A stretch of 64,000 nt of DNA from Pseudoalteromonas phenolica (GTDB lineage: Bacteria; Pseudomonadota; Gammaproteobacteria; Enterobacterales; Alteromonadaceae). The position numbers and the translations under genes were made by a program. The notes under the pieces were generated by a model. The model saw only the letters and a program-made list of their open reading frames with translations. It searched no databases and had not been told where the DNA came from. Positions within the stretch are counted from its first letter, which is position 1. Every line of letters begins with the position of its first letter. This document shows positions 1 to 7,579 of this stretch, one piece after another. The stretch is from contig NZ_CP013187.1 of the NCBI RefSeq assembly GCF_001444405.1, forward strand, positions 620,001 to 684,000, given 5' to 3'.

Positions 1-71
1 CAAAAGAAGTTCAAGACATGGTTGACAGTATTCGTAACCCTAAAGGCTCAGGTGAGGCACACGCCCACTAA
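1..71 (+). CDS. C-terminal fragment of an upstream protein, possibly a sodium:solute symporter
   Basis: An open frame enters from the left edge (codons in phase from position 3) and stops with TAA at 69-71. Only about 22 residues are visible, ending in a His/Ala-rich tail (GSGEAHAH). That is too little to identify the protein from sequence. In Vibrio and Shewanella the downstream DUF294/CBS plus exonuclease pair lies near acetyl-CoA synthetase and an ActP-like sodium:solute symporter, so a symporter tail is a guess from context only. A clear intrinsic terminator follows 20 bases later, which supports this being a real gene end. Confidence 0.45.
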   Translation, partial: KEVQDMVDSIRNPKGSGEAHAH

Positions 72-90
72 TATTTGAGCGAATAAGCAC

Positions 91-120
91 AAAGCTCAGC
101 CGACCAGGCTGGGCTTTTAT
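91..120 (+). terminator. Rho-independent terminator of the upstream gene
   Basis: The sequence AGCTCAGCC, a short loop, then GGCTGGGCT forms a stem of about nine pairs with one mismatch. It is followed by TTTTAT. It lies about 20 bases after the stop codon at 71 and well before the next start at 267. Confidence 0.8.
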
Positions 121-266
121 TCGTTTTAGCAAAGTGCTGTTTTTACATTTCTAAAAATTCAGTTTTATAGCCGTATTTTGCTAAAACGATTCATACCTAA
201 GCGTAAACACTAACATTCCTCTCTTTTATTGTAGTTGTTTATAGGCGGGTGACTTAGGAGTAGAGC

Positions 267-2105
267 ATGACCCCAGAAGTTGCTGAAGTCGCAAAATTTG
301 TTGCCTTACAGGCGCCGTTTAGTCAGTTACCAGAAGCGGCGACCCACTATTTTGTGTCCCATTTAGAAATTGTTTACTTAAATAAAGACAACCAGTCGCA
401 ATGGCTTAAATCAACTGAGCCAAATTTATACTTAGTCCGCTCAGGTCAATATGATCTGGTCAATGCCAAAGAAGAAGTGATCACACAAATCGCAGAAGGT
501 GACTATTTTGGATTCCCGTCTTTATTAACCGGCGATGCCATACAAAATCGCATCGAAGTGTCGACCCCCGGCTTAATCTACATCTTAAACCAAACCAGTT
601 TTGACTATTTACGTCGTGAATATAAGGCGTTCGAACAACACTTTGTGCGCGCTCATGCCAATCGTTTACTGTCATCTCATTATCAGCAGAAAAGCGACAA
701 TTGGTCTGAGAAAAAAATCAGTGAGTTATTGACCAGAAAGGCGATAACACTCGGACCTGATGCATCAATTCGTGATGCCGCGGTGAAAATGAGTGATCAT
801 GGGGTCTCTTCCATTATGGTCACCGAGCAAGAAAGTCTTATTGGTGTACTCACTGATAGAGACTTGCGTAATCGAGTTCTGGCCAAAGATGTCGACCCTA
901 ATATTGCAATAAATCAGGTTATGACGGGCAAGCCAAAATTCATCTTCGAAAATAATCGGGTGTTTTCTGCTTTGCATTTAATGCTCAAACACAACATACA
1001 TCACTTGCCTGTGCTGGATGAAAATTACACACCACTGGGTATGTTGACCAGCACAGATTTGTTACGTCAGCAAAAAAGCGATCCAGTACAACTGATTGGC
1101 CGCATCTACAAAGCGACATCGGTTCAGCAGTTACGCTTGTATGCACAAGAGATCCCTGCATTATTAAAGCGCTTTTCTCATAACATTGATGATATCTCGG
1201 TCATGGGCAAGCTATTAAGTGGCCTGACCGATGCTTTGACCAGTCGGTTAATTCGTATTTATCAGCAAGAGCATGGCGCAGCGCCATGTGCGTTTAGTTT
1301 TATTTGCTTTGGTTCACAAGCCCGTGAAGAGCAAACTCTGCATTCAGATCAAGACAATGGTTTATTACTACCGAACAATTTAACCGAGGCGCAAAGATCT
1401 TATTTCAAAGGAATGGGCGAATTTGTCTGTGAGCAACTGGTTGAATGCGGTATTAAGCGTTGCCCAGGTAATATTATGGCAAGTAACCCTGAATGTTGCG
1501 GCACCTTAAATGAGTGGTCAGAGCGATTTTTTAAGTGGATCAAATCCCCCACGCCACAAGCCATGTTGAACTGTAAGATCTTTTTTGATCTACGCTTTAT
1601 TGATGGTTCGAATGAGCTATATAGTGACTTATGTGTGTCGCTTGAAAGAATAAGCAAAAATGAACTCTTTTTTGCGGCCATGGCCACAGATATTAACGCG
1701 AACTCAGTACCGATTGGCTTGTTCCAGCAATTTAAGCTTGAGAAGAGTGAGTCTAAGCATAAGTATTTAGATCTGAAAAAGCGCGGGGTTGTGATCATCA
1801 ATGATATTGCAAGGCTCTATGCGCTAAAAGCTGGAGTAAGGCGGGCCAATACCCTTGAACGTCTGGATGCACTGACTAAATTTAATCTCATAAGCGCTAA
1901 AGACATTTATAACCTCAAAGATTGTTGGCGTTACCTGACACAATTGCGACTCAAAACCCAATTGAATAAAGAGGGCTTGCCGGGCAATTGTATTGATCCA
2001 GAAATGCTTACCTCTTTAGAAAAACATCAGTTAAAAGAAGCGTTTTATCTGATTAAGCAAGCACAGCAAGCCTGCGCGTTTAAGTTTGCCAGAGGCAGTT
2101 TGTAA
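267..2105 (+). CDS. cNMP-binding, CBS-pair and DUF294 nucleotidyltransferase-like protein
   Basis: This 612-residue protein has a cyclic-nucleotide-binding-like domain at about residues 8-125 and a tandem CBS pair at about 157-268 (TDRD and TSTD blocks). A DUF294 nucleotidyltransferase-like domain follows at about 340-470, with a pol-beta-type signature (GSQAREEQT then SDQDNG near 349-366), and then a DUF294 C-terminal helical region. Members of this family are thought to be nucleotide-sensing regulators. The combination with a 3'-5' exonuclease is conserved, but its substrate is not established. The start ATG is preceded by TAGGAG at a good distance. The stop codon TAA directly abuts the ATG of the exonuclease gene, so the two are almost certainly cotranscribed and coupled. 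The domain calls rest on motifs seen; the cellular role is unknown. Confidence 0.85.
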   Translation: MTPEVAEVAKFVALQAPFSQLPEAATHYFVSHLEIVYLNKDNQSQWLKSTEPNLYLVRSGQYDLVNAKEEVITQIAEGDYFGFPSLLTGDAIQNRIEVSTPGLIYILNQTSFDYLRREYKAFEQHFVRAHANRLLSSHYQQKSDNWSEKKISELLTRKAITLGPDASIRDAAVKMSDHGVSSIMVTEQESLIGVLTDRDLRNRVLAKDVDPNIAINQVMTGKPKFIFENNRVFSALHLMLKHNIHHLPVLDENYTPLGMLTSTDLLRQQKSDPVQLIGRIYKATSVQQLRLYAQEIPALLKRFSHNIDDISVMGKLLSGLTDALTSRLIRIYQQEHGAAPCAFSFICFGSQAREEQTLHSDQDNGLLLPNNLTEAQRSYFKGMGEFVCEQLVECGIKRCPGNIMASNPECCGTLNEWSERFFKWIKSPTPQAMLNCKIFFDLRFIDGSNELYSDLCVSLERISKNELFFAAMATDINANSVPIGLFQQFKLEKSESKHKYLDLKKRGVVIINDIARLYALKAGVRRANTLERLDALTKFNLISAKDIYNLKDCWRYLTQLRLKTQLNKEGLPGNCIDPEMLTSLEKHQLKEAFYLIKQAQQACAFKFARGSL

Positions 2106-2726
2106 ATGCAGAAGTTAGTACAAAAAGCGCTTCGCTATTTAAAAGCCAAAGGCAAGTCACTTGATGAAGTGGAGTTTGTGGTTTTAGATCTTGAACTCAC
2201 AGGGCTCGATCCTAAAGCACATGAAATTGTATCTGCAGCTTGGGTAACAATGCGAAGTGACAGAATTCAATTAAAAAGCGCTAGGCACATCATTAATAGT
2301 GACGTGAAGCAGTTAGAGCAGAGCCCAGTTTTTCACGGTATTGATGAGCAAACGCTTAGTGAAGGGGTATCTCTTAAGACGTTAATGACTGAGCTATGTG
2401 ATGTTTTACATGGTAAGGTTTTAGTGTGTCACAACGCTTATTTAGATTGGGGATTTATCCGATTAAATAGCAAAGCGTTAGGTTTAGAGGCACTTCCTTT
2501 GGCCATTGTTGACACCATGCAAATAGAGAAAAGGCGTCAGTTAAAGCAAAACACCGAATTACATCAGGACAGCCTGACTCTGGCGAATTGTCGCACTCGT
2601 TATCAACTGCCAGACTATGAGGTGCACAATGCACTCACCGATGCCTTAGCAACAGCCGAGTTGTTGTTAGTCTTAATAAATAAAATTGGGGCGGGTAAGC
2701 CACTTAAACTTTCAGCCTTGATGTGA
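2106..2726 (+). CDS. DnaQ-like 3'-5' exonuclease (DEDDh family)
   Basis: The 206-residue protein carries the three exonuclease motifs of the DEDDh family. ExoI is LDLELTGLD at about residues 27-35 (DxE), ExoII is the HNAYLDWGFI block near 112, and ExoIII is HNALTDA near 174. It resembles the proofreading epsilon subunit of DNA polymerase III, but has no polymerase or GIY-YIG domain. It is the usual partner of DUF294/CBS proteins in this order. It probably degrades single-stranded or nucleotide-capped substrates; its true target is not known. The ATG follows the preceding TAA with no gap, which implies translational coupling. The gene ends 109 bases before epd. Confidence 0.85.
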   Translation: MQKLVQKALRYLKAKGKSLDEVEFVVLDLELTGLDPKAHEIVSAAWVTMRSDRIQLKSARHIINSDVKQLEQSPVFHGIDEQTLSEGVSLKTLMTELCDVLHGKVLVCHNAYLDWGFIRLNSKALGLEALPLAIVDTMQIEKRRQLKQNTELHQDSLTLANCRTRYQLPDYEVHNALTDALATAELLLVLINKIGAGKPLKLSALM

Positions 2727-2835
2727 GATTTTTTTTCGCGCAAGTGTATACATAATTTGCCTATGTCGATTACAATAGCGCCATCTTTTAGGAAGTTACT
2801 TTCCTGTCTCTGCATTTAGCTAGGTCCACAACTTA

Positions 2836-3849
2836 ATGGCAATAAAACTGGCAATAAATGGGTTTGGTCGTATTGGACGCAATGTTGTGCGTGCATTATA
2901 CGAGTCAGGCCGCCATCAAGATATTGAAATCGTGGCTATTAACGAATTAGCCGATCCCAAAGCCGTTGCGCATTTACTTAAATATGATACCTCTCACGGT
3001 CGTTTTGCTTACTCGGTTTCGCATGATGCACCTTTCTTAGAAGTAAATGGCGATAAGATCCAATTGTTTAGTGAGTCAGATCCGGCTCATTTACCTTGGC
3101 AGGCTTTGCAAGTTGATGTGGTACTTGAGTGTACTGGTGTGTTCCACAGTCGCTTAGACGCTCAAAAACACCTAAATGCAGGCGCTAAAAAAGTTTTATT
3201 CTCACAACCTGCCGATGCAGATGTTGATGCAACCATAGTGTATGGCATTAACGAAGAAGAGCTTAAAGCTGAGCACACAATTGTTTCTAATGGTTCTTGT
3301 ACAACCAACTGTATTGTACCTGTGATCAAAGTCCTTGATGATGCCTTTGGCATTGAATCGGGTGCAATTACTACGATCCATGCGTCGATGCACGACCAGC
3401 AAGTGATCGATGCATATCACAGTGATTTACGCCGTACTCGTGCAGCGAGTCAGTCAATTATTCCAGTCGATACTAAATTAGCCCGTGGCATTGAGCGCAT
3501 CTTGCCTAAATTTGAAGGTCGCTTTGAAGCCATCGCAGTACGTGTTCCGACGATAAATGTGACGGCCATGGATTTAAGTGTTACGCTAAATCAAGACGTT
3601 GATTTAGATAAAATAAATCAAGCAATTCAGGCTAATACAGAAGGCCGATTAGAAAATATTTTAAGTTATACCGAAGAGCCTTTGGTGTCGGTAGATTTTA
3701 ACCATGATGCACATTCTTGTATCATTGACGGCACGCAAACACGCGTAAGTCATAAAAGGTTAGTAAAACTTTTAGTATGGTGTGATAACGAGTGGGGGTT
3801 TGCGAACCGTATGCTCGACACCGCTGAGGCCATGATGGCCGCTAAATAA
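2836..3849 (+). CDS. epd: D-erythrose-4-phosphate dehydrogenase
   Basis: The 337-residue protein is GAPDH-like with an N-terminal Rossmann motif (INGFGRIGR, residues 7-15) and the catalytic Cys in NGSCTTNC (about residue 155). A His lies in TTIHASMHDQQ (about 182). It follows E. coli Epd very closely through blocks such as INELADPKAVAHLLKYDTSH and RRTRAASQSIIPVDTKLA, more than it follows glycolytic GapA. Epd oxidises erythrose 4-phosphate to 4-phosphoerythronate, the first step of the DXP-dependent pyridoxal phosphate route, in the cytoplasm. It sits directly upstream of pgk and fba, the arrangement known from E. coli. The ribosome-binding site is weak. GapB-type glyceraldehyde 3-phosphate activity cannot be excluded from sequence alone. 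Confidence 0.93.
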   Translation: MAIKLAINGFGRIGRNVVRALYESGRHQDIEIVAINELADPKAVAHLLKYDTSHGRFAYSVSHDAPFLEVNGDKIQLFSESDPAHLPWQALQVDVVLECTGVFHSRLDAQKHLNAGAKKVLFSQPADADVDATIVYGINEEELKAEHTIVSNGSCTTNCIVPVIKVLDDAFGIESGAITTIHASMHDQQVIDAYHSDLRRTRAASQSIIPVDTKLARGIERILPKFEGRFEAIAVRVPTINVTAMDLSVTLNQDVDLDKINQAIQANTEGRLENILSYTEEPLVSVDFNHDAHSCIIDGTQTRVSHKRLVKLLVWCDNEWGFANRMLDTAEAMMAAK

Positions 3850-3891
3850 CAACAAAGCTATTACCCAGTATCGTTCTTAAAGGAGACATCA

Positions 3892-5070
3892 ATGTCAGTC
3901 ATCAAAATGGCGGATCTAGATTTATCAGGCAAGCGTGTTTTAATTCGTGAAGATTTAAACGTGCCAGTAAAAGACGGCAAAGTAACGTCTGATGCGCGTA
4001 TTCGCGCTTCACTTCCGACTATTAAACTTGCACTTGAAAAAGGTGCAAAAGTGATGGTGATGTCTCACCTTGGTCGTCCAACTGAGGGCGAATACAATGA
4101 AGAATTCTCACTTCAGCCAGTGGTTGATTACCTAAACGAAGCGTTAGAGCAAAACGTACGTTTAGAAAAAGATTACCTAAATGGTGTTGAAGTTGCTGAC
4201 AATGAAGTGGTTGTATTTGAAAACGTACGCTTCAATGTAGGTGAAAAGAAAGACGACGAAGCACTAGCTAAACAGCTTGCTGCATTATGTGACGTATACG
4301 TGATGGATGCATTCGGTACGGCTCACCGTGCTCAAGCGTCTACACATGGCGTTGGTCTATTTGCAGAAGTTGCTTGTGCTGGTCCACTGTTAGCAGCTGA
4401 ACTTGATGCACTAGGTAAGGCACTTGATAACCCAGCACGTCCACTTGTGGCGATTGTAGGTGGTTCAAAAGTATCGACTAAACTGACTGTACTTGATTCA
4501 CTATCAACTGTGGTTGATCAGCTAGTTGCTGGTGGCGGCATCGCGAACACGTTCGTTGCGGCAGCAGGTCATCCTGTTGGTAAGTCGCTTTTCGAAGCTG
4601 ATTTAATCGACGAAGCAAACAAATTAACAGCAGCAGCACGTGCTAATGATGGTGACATTCCAGTACCAACAGATGTGGTTGTGGGCACTGAGTTCTCTGA
4701 GTCAGCTGTGGCGACTATCAAAGATGTGACTGAAGTATCTGATGAAGACATGATCTTCGATATTGGTCCAGATACAGCACAAACTCTAGCTAAAATCATT
4801 GAAAATGCAGGCACGGTTGTGTGGAATGGCCCAGTTGGTGTTTTCGAATTTGACCAGTTTGGTAATGGCACAGAAGCGATTGCTAATGCAATTGCAAAGT
4901 CTAATGCCTTCTCTATTGCAGGTGGCGGTGACACGCTAGCAGCAATTGATAAATATGGCGTTGCAGATGAAATTTCTTACATTTCAACGGGCGGTGGTGC
5001 TTTCTTAGAATTCTTAGAAGGGAAAAAACTACCAGCTGTTGCTATGCTTGAGAAAAGAGCAAGCGCGTAA
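3892..5070 (+). CDS. pgk: Phosphoglycerate kinase
   Basis: The 392-residue protein is full length for bacterial Pgk. Visible signatures are REDLNVPVKDGKV near the N-terminus (substrate-binding loop), SHLGRPT (about 61-67), the hinge and nucleotide-binding GGSKVSTK block near 190, and the C-terminal GGGDT motif. It transfers phosphate from 1,3-bisphosphoglycerate to ADP in glycolysis and runs in reverse during gluconeogenesis. It lies 42 bases downstream of epd with a strong AGGAG Shine-Dalgarno. The gene ends in an intrinsic terminator, so fba probably also has its own promoter. Confidence 0.97.
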   Translation: MSVIKMADLDLSGKRVLIREDLNVPVKDGKVTSDARIRASLPTIKLALEKGAKVMVMSHLGRPTEGEYNEEFSLQPVVDYLNEALEQNVRLEKDYLNGVEVADNEVVVFENVRFNVGEKKDDEALAKQLAALCDVYVMDAFGTAHRAQASTHGVGLFAEVACAGPLLAAELDALGKALDNPARPLVAIVGGSKVSTKLTVLDSLSTVVDQLVAGGGIANTFVAAAGHPVGKSLFEADLIDEANKLTAAARANDGDIPVPTDVVVGTEFSESAVATIKDVTEVSDEDMIFDIGPDTAQTLAKIIENAGTVVWNGPVGVFEFDQFGNGTEAIANAIAKSNAFSIAGGGDTLAAIDKYGVADEISYISTGGGAFLEFLEGKKLPAVAMLEKRASA

Positions 5071-5078
5071 TAGTTTTC

Positions 5079-5103
5079 AGGCCAGCTTTTGCTGGCCTTT
5101 TTA
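5079..5103 (+). terminator. Rho-independent terminator after pgk
   Basis: AGGCCAGC-TTTT-GCTGGCCT is a perfect eight-pair stem with a four-base loop, followed by a T run. It begins nine bases after the pgk stop codon. Confidence 0.92.
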
Positions 5104-5140
5104 TCTTAATCACTCTCACTCAGATTAAGGTAAATAAATT

Positions 5141-5223
5141 ATACCAATTTCCTTAATTGGTATTAGTAGCAAGCGAAAGGCTACTTTCGATATATCCGTT
5201 CAAACTAGATAGCAAAGGCTATC
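5141..5223 (+). promoter_or_regulatory. Structured leader upstream of fba with alternative hairpins
   Basis: Three small hairpins lie in a row: ATACCAATT/AATTGGTAT (5141-5163), AGTAGC/GCTACT (5165-5185) and GATAGC-AAAG-GCTATC (5208-5223). The second can be replaced by the overlapping hairpin CGAAAG-GCTA-CTTTCG (5174-5189), so two mutually exclusive folds exist. The last hairpin ends 20 bases before the fba start, just upstream of its GGAG ribosome-binding site. A regulatory role is inferred from structure and position only. No known riboswitch class was recognised. Confidence 0.4.
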
Positions 5224-5242
5224 GACTATTGGAGAAAGCAAA

Positions 5243-6307
5243 ATGGCTTTAATCAGTATGCGTCAACTTCTTGATCATGCAGCAGAGCATGGTTACGGCG
5301 TTCCAGCGTTCAACGTTAACAACCAAGAGCAGATGCGTGCCATCATGGAAGCGGCTGATAAAACAAACAGCCCAGTGATCGTTCAAGGCTCTGCGGGCGC
5401 ACGTGCTTATGCAGGCGCACCTTTCATTCGTCATATGATTTTAGCGGCTGTAGAAGAATGGCCACATATCCCAGTTGTTATGCACCAAGACCATGGTACA
5501 TCTCCAGGTGTATGTCAGCGTTCTATCCAATTAGGTTTCTCATCAGTGATGATGGATGGTTCTTTAATGGAAGATGGTAAAACACCTTCTTCATATGAAT
5601 ACAATGTAGACGTAACACGTCGTACAGTTGAAATGGCGCATGCATGCGGTGTGTCTGTTGAGGGTGAGCTAGGTGTACTTGGTTCACTAGAAACAGGTGA
5701 AGCTGGCGAAGAAGACGGCATTGGTGCTGAAGGTAAGCTAACTGAAGATCAACTATTAACTGATCCTGAAGAAGCTGCAGACTTCGTTAAGAAAACAGGC
5801 GTAGATGCGCTAGCAATCGCGTGTGGTACATCACATGGTGCTTACAAGTTCACACGTCCACCAACAGGTGACATCTTAGCAATCAACCGCATCAAAGAGA
5901 TCCACGCTCGTATCCCTGATACTCACTTAGTTATGCATGGTTCTTCTTCTGTACCGCAAGAGTGGTTAGCAGTAATCAATGAATTTGGTGGTGAGATCCC
6001 TGAAACTTACGGTGTACCAGTTGATCAAATCGTAGAAGGCATCAAGTACGGTGTGCGTAAAGTAAACATCGATACAGACTTACGTTTAGCATCAACAGGT
6101 GCTATCCGTCGTCACCTTGCACACAACCCATCTAACTTTGATCCACGCAAATTCTTAGCTGAAGCGACGAAAGCAATGACTGAGATCTGTGTTGCGCGTT
6201 ATGAAGCGTTTGGCACTGCGGGTAATGCTGCGAAGATCAAACCAATCTCACTAGACGATATGCACCTGAAATATTTATCAGGTGAGCTTGATCCACAGAT
6301 CAAGTAA
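5243..6307 (+). CDS. fba: Class II fructose-bisphosphate aldolase (Calvin-cycle/CbbA subtype)
   Basis: The 354-residue protein shows the class II zinc aldolase ligands HQDHG (about 81-85), GTSHGAYK (about 196-203) and the HGSSS block. A C-terminal region (FDPRKFLAEATKAMTEICVARY) is typical of the CbbA-like subtype rather than of E. coli FbaA. It cleaves fructose 1,6-bisphosphate to dihydroxyacetone phosphate and glyceraldehyde 3-phosphate, and in the reverse direction serves gluconeogenesis. It has a strong GGAGAAAG ribosome-binding site and sits behind a structured leader. It closes the epd-pgk-fba cluster and is followed by its own terminator. No Calvin-cycle genes are visible nearby, so a glycolytic/gluconeogenic role is expected. 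Confidence 0.95.
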   Translation: MALISMRQLLDHAAEHGYGVPAFNVNNQEQMRAIMEAADKTNSPVIVQGSAGARAYAGAPFIRHMILAAVEEWPHIPVVMHQDHGTSPGVCQRSIQLGFSSVMMDGSLMEDGKTPSSYEYNVDVTRRTVEMAHACGVSVEGELGVLGSLETGEAGEEDGIGAEGKLTEDQLLTDPEEAADFVKKTGVDALAIACGTSHGAYKFTRPPTGDILAINRIKEIHARIPDTHLVMHGSSSVPQEWLAVINEFGGEIPETYGVPVDQIVEGIKYGVRKVNIDTDLRLASTGAIRRHLAHNPSNFDPRKFLAEATKAMTEICVARYEAFGTAGNAAKIKPISLDDMHLKYLSGELDPQIK

Positions 6308-6333
6308 TAACCAAGTCTAGCTGATTTTATATT

Positions 6334-6357
6334 AAGCCCCGGTATTGGGGCTTTTTT
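6334..6357 (+). terminator. Rho-independent terminator after fba
   Basis: AAGCCCC, a five- to six-base loop, then GGGGCTT forms a stem followed by TTTTT. It lies about 26 bases after the fba stop codon. Confidence 0.9.
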
Positions 6358-6622
6358 GGATCAGTATTTTACTAATTCAAACTAACTTAGATCTGATTTT
6401 CGAGATTGAGGATCAAGATCTTACCAAGTTAAGTGATCTGGGATCGATTTCTTACTAACTTGTCGAGTAATTTACACTCAAAATCACCCCAAAACTGTAT
6501 ATCAAGATCCAAGTTTTGATCCTCAAAACCAACTCTCTTGGTATAAAACTGATCTCTCAGTGCACTACTTAGTCAAAAAGTGATCTCTATTTAATCAGTG
6601 CGTATTTGCGTGATCCGATCAA
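6358..6622. other. Intergenic cluster of 12 GATC sites between fba and phoB
   Basis: This non-coding stretch holds GATC at 6359, 6390, 6411, 6417, 6435, 6442, 6506, 6518, 6551, 6582, 6612 and 6617. That is twelve copies in about 260 bases, against roughly one expected per 256 bases. No convincing open frame, tRNA or repeat unit was found in it. Such density is normally seen at Dam/SeqA-controlled sites such as oriC, but no DnaA boxes or origin genes were recognised here. The remaining part up to the Pho box (6623-6792) is AT-rich and featureless. Confidence 0.6.
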
Positions 6623-6792
6623 CTCGATTTAACAAGTAGAGTAAACAGATGTAAAAATAGATGGAGTTTAAGTGCGACTAAAATAGGGGTGTAGATATCT
6701 ACATAATTCATATAATTTATTGTTATTTATGGAATAATGTATTTTGTCAATTATGTGACCTGATAAATATTTCTTTTTAAGATCGGATTATT

Positions 6793-6820
6793 TTTTCATA
6801 AAACTGTCATACTAAGTCAT
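6793..6820 (+). promoter_or_regulatory. Pho box upstream of phoB
   Basis: TTTTCAT-AAAA-CTGTCAT (6793-6810) fits the PhoB binding rule of two seven-base repeats close to CTGTCAT separated by four AT-rich bases. A third imperfect copy, AAGTCAT, follows at 6814-6820 with a spacing one base short. The site lies about 45 bases before the phoB ATG, which suggests autoregulation under phosphate starvation. Confidence 0.7.
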
Positions 6821-6862
6821 AATAATGAAACCAACTTGGGTAAATCGAAGAGAACTGTGGGA

Positions 6863-7552
6863 ATGTCACGTAAAGTACTTGTAGTTGATGATGAAGCACC
6901 AATCAGAGAAATGTTGGTTTTCGTATTGGAGCAAAATGGATTTCAGGCAATAGAAGCTGAAGATTATGATTCGGCTATGGCTGCAATGGTAGAGCCATAC
7001 CCTGATATGGTTTTACTAGACTGGATGCTTCCGGGCGGCAGCGGTATTCAAATTGCTAAAAAGTTTAAGCAAAGTGAATTCACGCGTCAGATCCCTATCA
7101 TCATGTTAACTGCACGCGGTGAAGAAGAAGATAAAGTAAAAGGACTTGAGGTAGGTGCAGATGACTATGTGACTAAACCTTTCTCTCCTAAAGAATTAAT
7201 GGCACGTATTAAGGCGGTTATTCGTCGTGTGTCTCCAACCTCACTTGAAGAAGCCATAGAAGTGCATGGTTTACGTTTAGACCCTATTTCACACCGAGTA
7301 ACGTCGGCGGGCAATGAATTAGACATGGGTCCAACAGAGTTCCGTTTACTACACTTCTTTATGACACACCCTGAGCGTGTTTACAGCCGCGAGCAATTAT
7401 TAGATCATGTTTGGGGTACCAACGTGTATGTTGAAGATCGCACTGTTGATGTGCATATTCGACGTCTACGAAAAGCAATTGCGCCACTAGGACATGACAG
7501 ACTAGTGCAAACTGTTCGCGGCGCTGGTTACCGTTTTTCTAGTAAAATGTAA
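6863..7552 (+). CDS. phoB: Phosphate regulon response regulator PhoB
   Basis: The 229-residue protein equals E. coli PhoB in length when started at the ATG at 6863 (MSRKVLVVDDEAP). A longer frame from an upstream TTG at 6836 is unlikely, because the added residues are absent in the family. The receiver domain (1-120) has the acidic pair D9/D10, the phosphoacceptor D53 in LLDWMLPGG, T83 and the Lys of VTKPF. The OmpR-type winged helix (about 130-229) contains the PhoB block GTNVYVEDRTVDVHIRRLRK. It activates phosphate-starvation genes at Pho boxes. phoR follows 27 bases downstream, and Pho boxes are visible before this gene and before the PstS-like gene. Confidence 0.96.
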   Translation: MSRKVLVVDDEAPIREMLVFVLEQNGFQAIEAEDYDSAMAAMVEPYPDMVLLDWMLPGGSGIQIAKKFKQSEFTRQIPIIMLTARGEEEDKVKGLEVGADDYVTKPFSPKELMARIKAVIRRVSPTSLEEAIEVHGLRLDPISHRVTSAGNELDMGPTEFRLLHFFMTHPERVYSREQLLDHVWGTNVYVEDRTVDVHIRRLRKAIAPLGHDRLVQTVRGAGYRFSSKM

Positions 7553-7579
7553 GCACACAGTTTTGGATACACAGCATTT

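Noticed and set aside
1400..1801. A 133-residue minus-strand frame within the DUF294 gene
   Set aside because: It is antisense to a well-supported coding region and has no recognisable motifs.
2750..2780. A promoter for epd around TACAAT (2771-2776)
   Set aside because: The -10 is acceptable but no -35 with proper spacing could be found, so it is not listed as a feature.
4569..4934. A 121-residue minus-strand frame within pgk
   Set aside because: It is an antisense shadow of a highly biased gene, with no independent features.
6359..6620. Replication origin at the GATC cluster
   Set aside because: No DnaA boxes, AT-rich 13-mers or origin-linked genes (dnaA, gidA, mnmG) are visible.
6836..6862. 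Nine-codon N-terminal extension of PhoB from a TTG
   Set aside because: The ATG at 6863 gives exactly the family length, and the extension has no homologous residues.
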